This document shows, in pieces, positions 1 to 7,900 of a DNA stretch of 64,000 bases. Every line of letters begins with the position of its first letter. The first letter of the stretch is position 1. The DNA comes from JABMMZ01 sp964438995 (GTDB taxonomy: Bacteria; Bacteroidota; Bacteroidia; NS11-12g; UBA955): NCBI GenBank assembly GCA_964438995.1, contig CAYTMQ010000008.1, positions 1 through 64,000 of the forward strand, read 5' to 3'. The notes under the pieces were generated by a model, which saw only the letters and a list, made by a program, of their open reading frames with translations, searched no databases and had not been told where the DNA came from. A program made the position numbers and the translations under genes.

Positions 1-7
1 CCCTTTT

Positions 8-170
8 TTGACTTCCCGCAACCCTTGTTCGATACCTCACAACGGCGCGGGATGTCCGCTTCGCTCCCATTTGACTTTTGACTTTTGACTTTTGACTTTT
101 GATATTGCGCCAGCCCACTAAATCCTAAATCCCAATTCCTAAATCCTAAATCCAAGCGCCTAAATCCTCC
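8..170. repeat. Dispersed intergenic repeat, copy 1 (heptamer tract plus AATCCTA tract)
   Basis: A block around GCGCGGGATGTCCG leads into four tandem copies of the heptamer TTTGACT (about 70-101). The motif GCCAGCCCACTAAATCC and several AATCCTA units follow. The same modules recur at 1371-1460 and 60925-61258, always in intergenic DNA. No gene is visible in 1-354 apart from this repeat and the leader of the next gene. Confidence 0.8.
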
Positions 171-354
171 CCAAAAAACTTCTTAACAAATTTCCATTTT
201 CGTGGAATTGATATAACATTTTAATACTGATTAGAATAATTGGTGATTTTAGGATTCTCAAAAGGATATGCACCTATTGAGATGGTCTTTGTCTTACATG
301 CCAAAGTTGGATACACATAAATACGCCTTTTATTTGTGCAAATATTTCAGCAAT

Positions 355-1056
355 ATGAAACACTCAATTTTAATTCTATTCGTTTTAGCAGCATTTGCAG
401 TAAATGCCCAAACAAACAAAGGTGATTTATTGGTTGGCGTAGGTTTTGGAAGTTTAAGTTCAACCAGCAGCGACAGCAAAACTACATACTCTAACACTCC
501 AACAGAGTACAAAAGTGAGGGTAGTTCTTTTTCAGTAAGTATCAATCCTAATATTGCTTACTTTATTAGCAATAATTTTGCTATTGGTGGAGGTTTGAGC
601 TTAAGTTATTATAGTAGCAAAAGTAAGAGCAGCAACACATCATCAACTACAACATCTGAAAGCAAATCAACTCAGCCATCCTTCTTCATTGGTCCGTTAG
701 CTAGATACTATTTTGGTGCAAGTGAAAAAGGAAAACCATTTGTTCAGTTAAACTACCAATATGGCATAAGTGGTGGTATGAGTAAAAGTGAAACTAGTAC
801 AGGTTCATCTAGTGAAACTACAACCAAGCCAAAGGGTGACTGGAATGCTGGGTTCTCTTTTGGTTACGAACATTTCATTACACCAAGCGTTGGTTTTTAT
901 GGTTCTATTGGATTCAATTATGGTTCCTCTAAAACATCTTATGAATACCGTCCATCATCAGGCTCAGGATACGATTACACCAGCACATACTCAAGATTCT
1001 ACATCCCTGTAAATGTTGGTTTACAAGTCCATATTCTTAATAAAAACAGAAAATAA
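355..1056 (+). CDS. Outer membrane beta-barrel protein (porin-like family)
   Basis: This 233-residue protein has a classical signal peptide (MKHSILILFVLAAFAVNAQ). Alternating hydrophobic and aromatic beta strands follow, separated by Ser/Thr-rich loops, and the C-terminus is strand-like (YIPVNVGLQVHI). That pattern is typical of the small OMP_b-brl barrels common in Bacteroidota. An in-frame ATG at 268 would add 29 residues in front of the signal peptide, so the start at 355, directly before the hydrophobic segment, is preferred. The gene stands alone and is followed by a hairpin terminator. The inferred location is the outer membrane. Its ligand or role is unknown, because such barrels are too generic to assign a substrate. 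Confidence 0.75.
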   Translation: MKHSILILFVLAAFAVNAQTNKGDLLVGVGFGSLSSTSSDSKTTYSNTPTEYKSEGSSFSVSINPNIAYFISNNFAIGGGLSLSYYSSKSKSSNTSSTTTSESKSTQPSFFIGPLARYYFGASEKGKPFVQLNYQYGISGGMSKSETSTGSSSETTTKPKGDWNAGFSFGYEHFITPSVGFYGSIGFNYGSSKTSYEYRPSSGSGYDYTSTYSRFYIPVNVGLQVHILNKNRK

Positions 1057-1092
1057 AATTTTCTCTTTATCCCTTAAATACATACAATGAAT

Positions 1093-1127
1093 AAAAAGAG
1101 GCGCTAAATTAGTGTCTCTTTTTTTAT
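1093..1127 (+). terminator. Rho-independent terminator after the barrel gene
   Basis: The arm GAGGCGCTA pairs with TAGTGTCTC using two G-T wobbles across a short loop. It is followed by a run of seven T, about 40 bp after the stop at 1056. Confidence 0.7.
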
Positions 1128-1260
1128 AGAATTTATTCGCTTGACCGAATTGTGAGGTTGGTTTGATTAATCAATTTTTTTTGTCAATCCCTCGGTATCT
1201 GACCCTCGGGCTGTTTTATCGAATTTCAAAATGTTACGTATGATACTGCGCTGCAGAAAA

Positions 1261-1336
1261 CCCAGGCCTCATATTTTCTTTGAAAATATTCAACCTGGGC
1301 TAATATCTTGTCGATGACAAGACGCTACTCTGTAGC
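1261..1336. other. Three tandem perfect hairpins in an intergenic region
   Basis: Hairpin 1 (1261-1299) has CCCAGG/CCTGGG outer arms, a symmetrical 4/4 internal loop and an inner 8-bp stem ATATTTTC/GAAAATAT with a 3-nt loop. Hairpin 2 (1307-1321) is CTTGTC-GAT-GACAAG. Hairpin 3 (1324-1336) is GCTAC-TCT-GTAGC. None has a T-run, so they do not look like terminators. They could be a REP-like element or a structured RNA. The rest of 1128-1595 holds only the repeat at 1371-1460 and the promoter of the next gene. Confidence 0.55.
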
Positions 1337-1370
1337 TCGTTGTGATGGTGTTTATAAATTATTATTTTGT

Positions 1371-1460
1371 CTTGGGCGCAGCCCTGCGACCTACAAGAAA
1401 TATTACAAATTGTGGCACGCGCCAGCCCACTAAATCCTAAATCCTAACGCCTAAATCCTT
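1371..1460. repeat. Dispersed intergenic repeat, copy 2
   Basis: The module GGGCGCAGCCCTGCGACC then ACAAGAAATATTACAA is followed by GCCAGCCCACTAAATCC and AATCCTA units. It matches 104-170 and two tandem sub-copies inside 61027-61258. Confidence 0.75.
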
Positions 1461-1563
1461 CCCACAAGCAACCTTTCCCCATCAATTATCATCTTATTGT
1501 AAAACTTATTTGAAGTTGACGCTATTGTGATATGGCATTCATGCTTGTTTCAAATAAGTGTGT

Positions 1564-1571
1564 TAACTTTG
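1564..1571 (+). promoter_or_regulatory. Bacteroidota -7 promoter element (TAACTTTG)
   Basis: An exact match to TAnnTTTG lies 24 bp before the start codon of the PKD protein. A TTG occurs upstream at 1545-1547, but its spacing to the -7 element is shorter than usual. Confidence 0.5.
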
Positions 1572-1595
1572 AATAACAATTAATCTTATACGACT

Positions 1596-2984
1596 ATGAT
1601 GAAAAAAATTACCTTATTATGTATTGCAGCTTTTGCCTTTGTTTCAGCTTCTAAAGCCTCTAATAAATTGCTTGCTTACGCGATGCAAAACACCAACTCT
1701 TCTAATTGCGAATTCTTCTTTAGAGACTCCTTTTACAATTTGGGCTACACGCCCACTTCATTCTTCTGGGACTTCGGTGATAGTTCTACAGCATCCATTC
1801 AAAACCCAACACATCAATATGCTGTTAATAGAACCTATGTCGTTACTCATATTGTTAGCAACGGCAGTAATAGTGATACGGATATTTTCAATATGGTAGT
1901 TTCTTGCTCTCAAAATTTACCTTTAAATGCCGATTTCTCATACAATTTTAACGATACCGTTCCTAATTATTTATACCATTTCAACAATACTTCTGTAGGT
2001 AATTACACCTCATCGTATTGGGATTTTGGTGATGGCAATTATTCAACATTGACTCATCCTTCGCATCATTTTAATGGGAATACTCAACAAACATATACAG
2101 TAAAACTTGTTGTAAGCAATAGCACGAAAAGCGACACCATCACTAAAAACATTACAACATACCTTTACGATTCTTGCAAGGTATTTAAAGCCTACTTCAT
2201 AGCTAACCGCGATTCAAATTGCATGAAGATGAATTTCTTTAAGGTAAGTCATTACAGCGCCACAACACACTACTGGGATTTTGGTGATGGCAGCACTTCT
2301 ACATCCGTTAATCCTAGTCATACTTACGCAGCCATCGGTTATTACGATGTCAAATTGAAAATCACCAAAGGAGCTTGTAAGGATTCTATAGTTGAACCAA
2401 CTAGGGTCACATGCAGAACCTGTTTCTCAGTTACTGCCATCATCGATTTACAAGTTGATTCTACCAATCCTTCAAAAGCAAAATTGATTAACACATCTTC
2501 CGGACCAGTAGCTTCTCATTTCTGGGACTTCGGTGATGGTTCTACATCAACAGCCAACGCTCCTACCCACACCTATACCAGTCCGGGTAAAATACGTTTA
2601 AAATACATTTGCACCGACACTGGTACATGTTCAGACACAGCATACATAGATTTCGAAATCGATTCATTAGGCAACATCAAGCGTGGCACTGTTAATTTCA
2701 CATTACAGGTTATAGACAAAACCAAAACATCTTCCATCAAAACCACTCAGAAGCTAGCTATCACATTGGGTATTTATCCAAATCCAGCAAGTAATAACAT
2801 ACAATTGAGCAACACAGGCAACAACGATTTAAAAGTATCAATTTTCGACCACCAAGGCAAACTACTTCGTCAACTTAGTTTACCAAGCAAGTCAGCAGAG
2901 GGCATAGACCTCAGCACATGGACTAGCGGCATATACCTGATACAAACCGACACCGGACAGACACTCAAGTTCATAAAAGAATAA
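1596..2984 (+). CDS. Secreted PKD-repeat protein with T9SS type A sorting domain
   Basis: This 462-residue protein has an N-terminal signal peptide ending near SASKAS. Four PKD domains follow, each carrying the hallmark WDFGD motif (WDFGDSS, WDFGDGN, WDFGDGS, WDFGDGS) and an H-x-Y/F end, together spanning roughly residues 30-355. The C-terminal ~75 residues are a Por secretion tail (IYPNPASNNIQLS to GIYLIQT then LKFIKE). The protein should be exported by Sec, moved across the outer membrane by the type IX system, and released or anchored after tail cleavage. PKD domains typically mediate extracellular protein or carbohydrate contacts. No enzymatic domain is visible. A second ATG at 1599 is an equally possible start. 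A strong terminator follows. Confidence 0.85.
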   Translation: MMKKITLLCIAAFAFVSASKASNKLLAYAMQNTNSSNCEFFFRDSFYNLGYTPTSFFWDFGDSSTASIQNPTHQYAVNRTYVVTHIVSNGSNSDTDIFNMVVSCSQNLPLNADFSYNFNDTVPNYLYHFNNTSVGNYTSSYWDFGDGNYSTLTHPSHHFNGNTQQTYTVKLVVSNSTKSDTITKNITTYLYDSCKVFKAYFIANRDSNCMKMNFFKVSHYSATTHYWDFGDGSTSTSVNPSHTYAAIGYYDVKLKITKGACKDSIVEPTRVTCRTCFSVTAIIDLQVDSTNPSKAKLINTSSGPVASHFWDFGDGSTSTANAPTHTYTSPGKIRLKYICTDTGTCSDTAYIDFEIDSLGNIKRGTVNFTLQVIDKTKTSSIKTTQKLAITLGIYPNPASNNIQLSNTGNNDLKVSIFDHQGKLLRQLSLPSKSAEGIDLSTWTSGIYLIQTDTGQTLKFIKE

Positions 2985-2998
2985 TTAAAATTGATTAG

Positions 2999-3032
2999 AA
3001 ACGCCCTTCAGAATTGTAGGGCGTTTTTTTTT
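2999..3032 (+). terminator. Rho-independent terminator after the PKD protein gene
   Basis: A perfect 7-bp stem ACGCCCT/AGGGCGT with a 10-nt loop is followed by nine T, 15 bp after the stop codon. Confidence 0.9.
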
Positions 3033-3119
3033 GAGAGATATTATAATTAGGTATTGATGAATAGAGCTATTTTGAAAAAAATTGATTTACATTAAAGAAA
3101 AATGGATATTTTTGACAAA

Positions 3120-3761
3120 ATGAAACTAACAACGATAGCCATATTATCTTTACTTTTATTCATTGGTTGTTATTCAGACCCTGATTATGATGAATATAAA
3201 ATAGTTAAGCAAAATACCGAAGGGGCAGTGCATTTATATCTCAACCCAAAGGACACTGGTGGTTCTTTAAAACTAAGCATTCAAAAAGATTCTACAAAAG
3301 CCACGGATTCGTTTCACAACGATGATTTATATATAAAATACAGTATGCTTCATAGAACAAATATCCAAGGTCATGTTATTTTCATAGACCAATACAATGG
3401 CATTTCCGTTTATAAAAGAAAAAATGGCTCAAAAGGAATTTACTTAAAAATCATTGGTGCTTATGCGGCCGATTCAATTGCTCCAACTATACTAAAAGTT
3501 AAAACTGCCATAGGAATTGCCTATCTCAATTTTAGTAATCCAAGCAATCCAATTACAGAGTCATTCAATTTCAATTATCCTGGTTACGGACCACCAATAG
3601 ATTTTAACATTGTATATTATTTGATCAGGGGTAAATTCTGCACGGGGAGCTGCTCTTGGAGGTATTACTTCCAATGTCCTACTGCATCAGATAAAATCAT
3701 ATATGGCTGGAAAGTAGGCACGCTAAATACAGACCCTATTTGTTATCAATATTCAAAATAA
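3120..3761 (+). CDS. Putative lipoprotein of unknown function
   Basis: The product has 213 residues from the preferred ATG. An upstream in-frame ATG at 3102 would add six residues before the hydrophobic segment. The N-terminus MKLTTIAILSLLLFIGC is a lipoprotein signal with an acceptable lipobox (FIGC). The mature part is acidic at first (YSDPDYDEYK). It ends in a cysteine-containing segment (FCTGSCSWRYYFQC) that could form disulphides in the periplasm or at the surface. I do not recognise a family. The gene lies 8 bp before the next coding start and probably forms a two-gene operon with a barrel-like protein. Confidence 0.6.
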   Translation: MKLTTIAILSLLLFIGCYSDPDYDEYKIVKQNTEGAVHLYLNPKDTGGSLKLSIQKDSTKATDSFHNDDLYIKYSMLHRTNIQGHVIFIDQYNGISVYKRKNGSKGIYLKIIGAYAADSIAPTILKVKTAIGIAYLNFSNPSNPITESFNFNYPGYGPPIDFNIVYYLIRGKFCTGSCSWRYYFQCPTASDKIIYGWKVGTLNTDPICYQYSK

Positions 3762-3769
3762 AATCTAAA

Positions 3770-4393
3770 ATGAAAAGACTGATTTTACTCCTAACTTGTA
3801 TTTTTTACTATACTTACTTGTCTGCTCATTTTTACAATTTGGAAGACAAAAAAGAACGGTTAAAAATCAATTTAATAGATTTTTCTCAAAGACATCTGTT
3901 AACAATAAAAGGCAGTTATGAATTCAAATTGAGAGACAATAGATTTTTAGAGCCAGAGTTGGGTTATACTTTTTATTCCTTTGAAGATGGCATACAAGTA
4001 AAAGGACTTTTAATTGGCTTCTCTTATAACAGATATAAATTTGAAGAAGGTCGCAAACCTTTTTTCATCAAATTCAATCCTTACTATCAAAAAATATATT
4101 TGCAAAACTATTTAAAGTATGACACCTTCCTCCCAGACTTTGGAGAATATGCAGATTATAGAATGACAAGATTCACAAAAAACAGATATGGTTTAAATTT
4201 TCAAATAGGTCGTCAATACCCACTTAATGAGCATTTGTTCTTTGAATTTAGTACAGGGCTAGGACTAGAAGTTTACAACACCATAACACCAAAAAATGTT
4301 ACCCAAAAATATTTCAGAAATGGCAACGACAATTCTAAAATGGGCATTAGACCAACACTTTTAATTGGCGTTAAACTTGGCTGGGCTTTGTAA
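3770..4393 (+). CDS. Putative exported beta-rich (outer-membrane-like) protein
   Basis: The 207-residue product begins with a signal peptide (MKRLILLLTCIFYYTYLSA). The start at 3770 avoids overlap with the upstream gene, whereas an ATG at 3740 would overlap it and precede the hydrophobic core. The body alternates Tyr/Phe-rich strands (LEPELGYTFYSFEDGIQVKG, FFEFSTGLGLEVY) and ends with GIRPTLLIGVKLGWAL, a typical final barrel strand. A small outer membrane barrel is therefore likely. It follows the lipoprotein gene closely, and the two may act together at the outer membrane. Substrate or partner is unknown. Confidence 0.6.
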   Translation: MKRLILLLTCIFYYTYLSAHFYNLEDKKERLKINLIDFSQRHLLTIKGSYEFKLRDNRFLEPELGYTFYSFEDGIQVKGLLIGFSYNRYKFEEGRKPFFIKFNPYYQKIYLQNYLKYDTFLPDFGEYADYRMTRFTKNRYGLNFQIGRQYPLNEHLFFEFSTGLGLEVYNTITPKNVTQKYFRNGNDNSKMGIRPTLLIGVKLGWAL

Positions 4394-4456
4394 CATCCAA
4401 TCAAAACACAACAATTCTCACCCATTTTATCTAAAAAACTATAAATGCCTATACCA

Positions 4457-4487
4457 TTTGAAATATAAGTCATTTAATTTATCTTTG
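4457..4487 (+). promoter_or_regulatory. Bacteroidota promoter of tRNA-Ala
   Basis: A -33 TTTG (4457-4460) is separated by 19 bp from a -7 TATCTTTG (4480-4487). This matches the Bacteroidota consensus TTTG...TAnnTTTG, and the tRNA begins 10 bp later. Confidence 0.8.
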
Positions 4488-4497
4488 CACCACCAAT

Positions 4498-4571
4498 GGG
4501 GGATTAGCTCAGCTGGCTAGAGCGTTTGCATGGCATGCAAAAGGTCATCGGTTCGACTCCGATATTCTCCA
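4498..4571 (+). tRNA. tRNA-Ala (anticodon GGC)
   Basis: The cloverleaf is complete. The acceptor stem GGGGGAT pairs with ATTCTCC (two G-T pairs), the D arm is GCTC/GAGC, the anticodon stem TTTGC/GCAAA encloses the loop ATGGCAT (anticodon GGC), and the T arm ATCGG/CCGAT encloses TTCGACT. A73 is the discriminator and CCA is not encoded. The 3' part is the integration target of element A and is duplicated at 30798-30845. Confidence 0.95.
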
Positions 4572-4572
4572 C
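4525..4572 (+). repeat. attL core: 48-bp direct repeat in the tRNA-Ala 3' end
   Basis: The segment starts TTTGCATGGCATGC and ends TTCTCCAC. It is identical to 30798-30845. It covers the anticodon arm through the acceptor stem, so integration restores a functional tRNA. The two copies are 26,273 bp apart. Confidence 0.9.
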
Positions 4573-4583
4573 CTAATAGAATC

Positions 4584-4612
4584 AAGGCCTCACAGAGATG
4601 TGGGGCTTTTTT
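4584..4612 (+). terminator. Terminator downstream of tRNA-Ala (supplied by element A)
   Basis: The arms GCCTCACA and TGTGGGGC (one G-T pair) enclose a 4-nt loop and are followed by TTTTTT, 13 bp after the tRNA. Confidence 0.85.
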
Positions 4613-4620
4613 GTTGGAGG

Positions 4621-4646
4621 TTTAATAAAACATTTATAAAACAAAT
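4621..4646 (+). repeat. 26-bp end repeat of element A, left copy
   Basis: The sequence beginning TTTAATAAAACATTTATA is repeated perfectly and in the same orientation at 30664-30689, next to the integrase gene. The two copies lie 48 bp and 108 bp inward of the left and right tRNA repeats. They are candidate arm-type integrase binding sites. Confidence 0.7.
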
Positions 4647-4791
4647 TGGGAATACTTATCATCTGTTTTTAAACAGTCATTTATTATGATAAAAGATTTA
4701 AATATTTTCGTTTTAATGATACATTGACTTTGTATGCGAAGTTTTGTTTCGCATAAGGAATATTTAACAGGAAATAATAAACAAATTAAAA

Positions 4792-5514
4792 ATGATACAT
4801 AAAGCTTACTCATCAGACATCGCCAAATTACTTTCATCGCCAGAAACAGGAATGGGTTATCAAATATTTGAAGCAGCTTTATATGGACGTTCACAAAAAA
4901 GTAGGTATTGTGCGTACAACGGCGAATTAATAATAGACTTAGATATCAATTTTTCTATTAACAAACGTCTAGTTTTTTCGAAACATTTTAGTACTGTACT
5001 TAATGAATCAAAATCTTTGGCATTAGAAACAAGTTCAATTACAATTCTACGTAAAGCCCAAATTGTTGACACAGTTAAAAATTTAGCACTTGAGGTCAAA
5101 ATGATGAGTGAAAGTGAGAAGAAAGATCTGCATAGATATTCGGGTGGAAGGGGTGCAGTTGATAGTCCAAAAGAATATGCTAATGGAAAGGAAGTTTTTG
5201 TTAGGGTATCTGCATACGAAAATGATCGAAGAATTGATTTTACGAAAAAAAAATTAGTTGACGGCACATTCACTACAACTCATCTTGACTACTTAGATTG
5301 TGTTTTATATTCGGACGATCCTGTTGATAGATATGCCTTGCCAAATGATGAAAAAATAAAATGGGCGTTTTACATACTGCCTAAATCAAATGACAGTTTA
5401 CAACGTGGAATAGTACAACCAGCTTTCGGACACCAAGGTGGAGGCATTGAAGCTTATTTTGAAAAAGGAACTTCGGAAAATACCTATATGGACAAAAGAA
5501 TCTATGGGAAGTAA
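4792..5514 (+). CDS. Uncharacterised GMGYQ-motif protein, first gene of the left cargo block
   Basis: This 240-residue soluble protein has no signal peptide or membrane segment. The N-terminal ~50 residues (IAKLLSSPETGMGYQIFEAAL) resemble the whole of the next small protein, suggesting a shared beta-rich domain. Its C-terminal half holds VRVSAYENDRRIDFTKKK and a Gly-rich end (QPAFGHQGGGIEAYFEKGTS). I recognise no enzyme motif. It is the first gene inside element A and overlaps the next gene by 11 bp. A TGCGAA/TTTCGCA hairpin lies in its upstream region near 4735-4755. Its position ahead of a SIR2 gene suggests a defence-related role, but that is inference from context only. Confidence 0.6.
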   Translation: MIHKAYSSDIAKLLSSPETGMGYQIFEAALYGRSQKSRYCAYNGELIIDLDINFSINKRLVFSKHFSTVLNESKSLALETSSITILRKAQIVDTVKNLALEVKMMSESEKKDLHRYSGGRGAVDSPKEYANGKEVFVRVSAYENDRRIDFTKKKLVDGTFTTTHLDYLDCVLYSDDPVDRYALPNDEKIKWAFYILPKSNDSLQRGIVQPAFGHQGGGIEAYFEKGTSENTYMDKRIYGK

Positions 5515-5722
5515 AACAAGAATTTCTTTACCTGAGAATTTTATAACAAAACTGGTTAAACTTCCTGAACAAGGAATGGGTTATCAGTTAGTCGATGTTA
5601 AATTAAAAAATGGAAAGGTATTAAAAAATAAATTCGTGTATAATTGTTCCATTCTGGAATTAGATGAAAATGAATTTATAAATAAAGAAGATATTATTTC
5701 TATTCAAATTCATAAGATGTAA
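5504..5722 (+). CDS. Small GMGYQ-domain protein
   Basis: The 72-residue product starts at ATG 5504, overlapping the upstream stop by 11 bp, which implies translational coupling. An upstream ATG at 5438 is in frame but lies deep in the preceding gene. The protein (SLPENFITKLVKLPEQGMGYQ, then VDVKLKNGKVLKN) reads as a single small beta-rich domain. It parallels the N-terminus of the 240-residue neighbour, sharing KL then PE-x-GMGYQ and a later YN. Function is unknown. A regulatory or inhibitor role within the cargo block is possible but unsupported by any motif. Confidence 0.65.
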   Translation: MGSKTRISLPENFITKLVKLPEQGMGYQLVDVKLKNGKVLKNKFVYNCSILELDENEFINKEDIISIQIHKM

Positions 5723-5886
5723 AACTTTTGTTAATTTGTGTATTGAGTTATCCGTCGCACAGTAAGAATTGAAAAATTTGAGCAATCAATAAATGTATCA
5801 ACAAGTATTAAATTTAAAGACTGAAAACGTAATCCGATATATAATTTGAATGAAATAATAATAAAAAGACCATATAAAAAAGAAAA

Positions 5887-7131
5887 ATGAGACCTGTAAT
5901 ATCCTTTTTAATCGGCTCGGGATTTTCAATTCCAGAAGGACTTCCAGATGTTGGAAAACTAAACAAAAGACTATCAAAAATTGACGAAAGTGAAATTTTA
6001 ATACATACAGACCAAAGGGCAATATTCCTAGACGGAAAAAACGACCCAAATCGTTGGTCAAGATGGGACGAAAGAATTTTCCTTCAAGAGTTTCTAGAAT
6101 TTTACACCTCAGAAATTCTTAAGTCTCCAACAGAATTCCATTATGAAACATTTTATGATTTCTATTCAAGCTATTTAGCAAATAATGAAAACAAGGAAGT
6201 AATTGAAGAATTCTATAATAGGTTTAATGAAAAACATTTTAAAGGTTCAGATAGTCTTAGGGATTGTTATAATAGAATTTCGGATTTTAATCGCAGCTAT
6301 AATCAACTTTTAGCTTCTCAGTTACACAAGTCCAAATACTTTGAAGACATAAGCACATTAAATTATCCTCCATATGATTCGTTCATTGGTTTCTTGAAAG
6401 AGTTACTTAAATCTTGTGAAATTAAATTTCACACACTAAATCATGACTTGTTTTTTGATTGGCTTGGAAGACACCATTCCGATCTCTGGCAACATTTCAC
6501 TGATGGATATCAACTTGAAGGTTCGCCATTTTATGGAACAGTAAATTATAATTTTAATCAAAACACAACAAATAAAGTCCATAAGAGCTACTTCGTTAAA
6601 CTTGAACAATTTATTGATAAATACGATAAATCACTTGCTTTATTTAAGCTACATGGAAGTATATTTAATACAATAGTCTATACTCCAAAACCTGAACAAA
6701 AAAAAGTAAGGTTAAAAGACAACTTTGGAATTTATCAATTCTATATGGAAGCTTTAGATCCAATAACAGGCGAACTAAGATTTGAACTTTTATGGGATGA
6801 AGTTGCTCCAGATTTTTTAAGTGGAACAACAAACAAAACACGTTATTACTCAGATGATCCATTTTACAAAAATCTATTCAAGCATTTTGAAAACAATCTT
6901 TCAGTTTCTGAGTATTTAATTGTAATAGGATATGGGTTTCAAGATGGTGGAATAAATGAATACCTTGAAAAGAATTTTTTATCTAGGGGCAAACCGATGA
7001 TTTTAATTGATCCAAACAAACCCACAACAGACTTTTTGGATAAATACAAAACAACTCATATTGCAAAAGGTGTAACTCAAATTGAATATTCTGAATATTT
7101 AGAACTTTCGCAAATCATTTTAAAAAATTAA
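5887..7131 (+). CDS. SIR2-like (NADase-type) protein, probable defence effector
   Basis: This 414-residue protein is built on a SIR2-like Rossmann fold. Residues 7-26 carry FLIGSGFSIPEGLPD (the GAGxS nucleotide loop), around 184 comes TLNHD (the conserved Asn region), around 253 LFKLHGS (candidate catalytic His), and around 343 VIGYGFQDGGINEYL. These are the landmarks of prokaryotic SIR2-like domains that cleave NAD+ in antiphage systems such as Thoeris ThsA, DSR and AVAST-type proteins. No TIR, SLOG or ATPase domain is fused. The gene ends 18 bp before a DUF4062 gene and is followed by a TM-macro gene, suggesting a multi-gene abortive-infection system. Alternatively it pairs only with the DUF4062 gene. 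Activity is inferred, not shown. Confidence 0.8.
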   Translation: MRPVISFLIGSGFSIPEGLPDVGKLNKRLSKIDESEILIHTDQRAIFLDGKNDPNRWSRWDERIFLQEFLEFYTSEILKSPTEFHYETFYDFYSSYLANNENKEVIEEFYNRFNEKHFKGSDSLRDCYNRISDFNRSYNQLLASQLHKSKYFEDISTLNYPPYDSFIGFLKELLKSCEIKFHTLNHDLFFDWLGRHHSDLWQHFTDGYQLEGSPFYGTVNYNFNQNTTNKVHKSYFVKLEQFIDKYDKSLALFKLHGSIFNTIVYTPKPEQKKVRLKDNFGIYQFYMEALDPITGELRFELLWDEVAPDFLSGTTNKTRYYSDDPFYKNLFKHFENNLSVSEYLIVIGYGFQDGGINEYLEKNFLSRGKPMILIDPNKPTTDFLDKYKTTHIAKGVTQIEYSEYLELSQIILKN

Positions 7132-7149
7132 ATCTTTGAAATTTTCAAA

Positions 7150-7713
7150 ATGGTTATCCGAATAATAAAAGTTGTAATTGCTTCACCGTCTGATGTTATC
7201 AGTGAGAGAAAATCTTTACTTGACAAATTACAAACCTATTTTACTAGATACAAATATGAGGACCTGTGCAATGCGAGAATAATAGTTGAAGGATGGGAAA
7301 ATGTTCCTTCGCAATCTGGTTACACCCAAGATATAATTAATTCAACATTAATTAAAAATGCAGACATTGTTTTAGCTCTCTTTAGACACAAACTTGGTAG
7401 TCCTACAATCAACGCAAAGACAGGGAAAGATCGTTCGCCTTCTGGTACAGCAGAGGAGCTACAATATGCAATAAATCAAAATAAAAAAAACAGAAAGCCT
7501 CTTGCCATGCTTTTTTACTATGAAAATCCGCCGAAATTGAATTTTTTTGCTTTTAAAGCTAAAGAAGAATGGAAAGCTTTGCAAACTTTCAAAGAAAAAA
7601 TTAGAACAGAAATAAGGCATAAACTTTATGATGATGATGAAGAAAAATTATTAAGAACAGTATGTGATGATATTTGTGATAACATAAGAAGTCATAGATT
7701 ATTAATAGAGTAA
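7150..7713 (+). CDS. DUF4062 / TIR-like domain protein
   Basis: The 187-residue soluble protein opens with VVIASPSDVISERKSLLDKL, the signature start of DUF4062 domains, whose fold resembles TIR. WENVPSQSGYTQDIIN, then ADIVLALFRHKLGSPT, and SGTAEELQYAI follow. The last contains a Glu positioned like the catalytic Glu of TIR domains. If it acts as TIR-type NAD-processing enzymes do, it could sense infection and make a nucleotide signal, but DUF4062 biochemistry is not settled. It lies 18 bp behind the SIR2 gene and 187 bp ahead of the TM-macro gene, the position of ThsB relative to ThsA in Thoeris loci. The C-terminus is charged and helical (DDDEEKLLRT). Confidence 0.7.
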   Translation: MVIRIIKVVIASPSDVISERKSLLDKLQTYFTRYKYEDLCNARIIVEGWENVPSQSGYTQDIINSTLIKNADIVLALFRHKLGSPTINAKTGKDRSPSGTAEELQYAINQNKKNRKPLAMLFYYENPPKLNFFAFKAKEEWKALQTFKEKIRTEIRHKLYDDDEEKLLRTVCDDICDNIRSHRLLIE

Positions 7714-7900
7714 AAAACGACAAAGCCGTAAAAACTGAAATGATATATCTTTTGATTGACAGAAAAACTACCGAAAAGATGAGTGATGCTCTTGTTAAGG
7801 TTATATGCAAATTTCGAACATTATGCTACTTACTTATTATAATGTTATTTTATGGTTTTGAGATTTTAAACCAAACCATACTTATAGCTCAAAATTTATA

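Noticed and set aside
70..101. Tandem heptamers as a CRISPR array
   Set aside because: Units are 7 bp without spacers, and no cas genes are present.
4860..5273. 137-codon minus-strand ORF opposite the first cargo gene
   Set aside because: The plus-strand frame has the shared GMGYQ domain and operon spacing, and the minus frame has no recognisable features.
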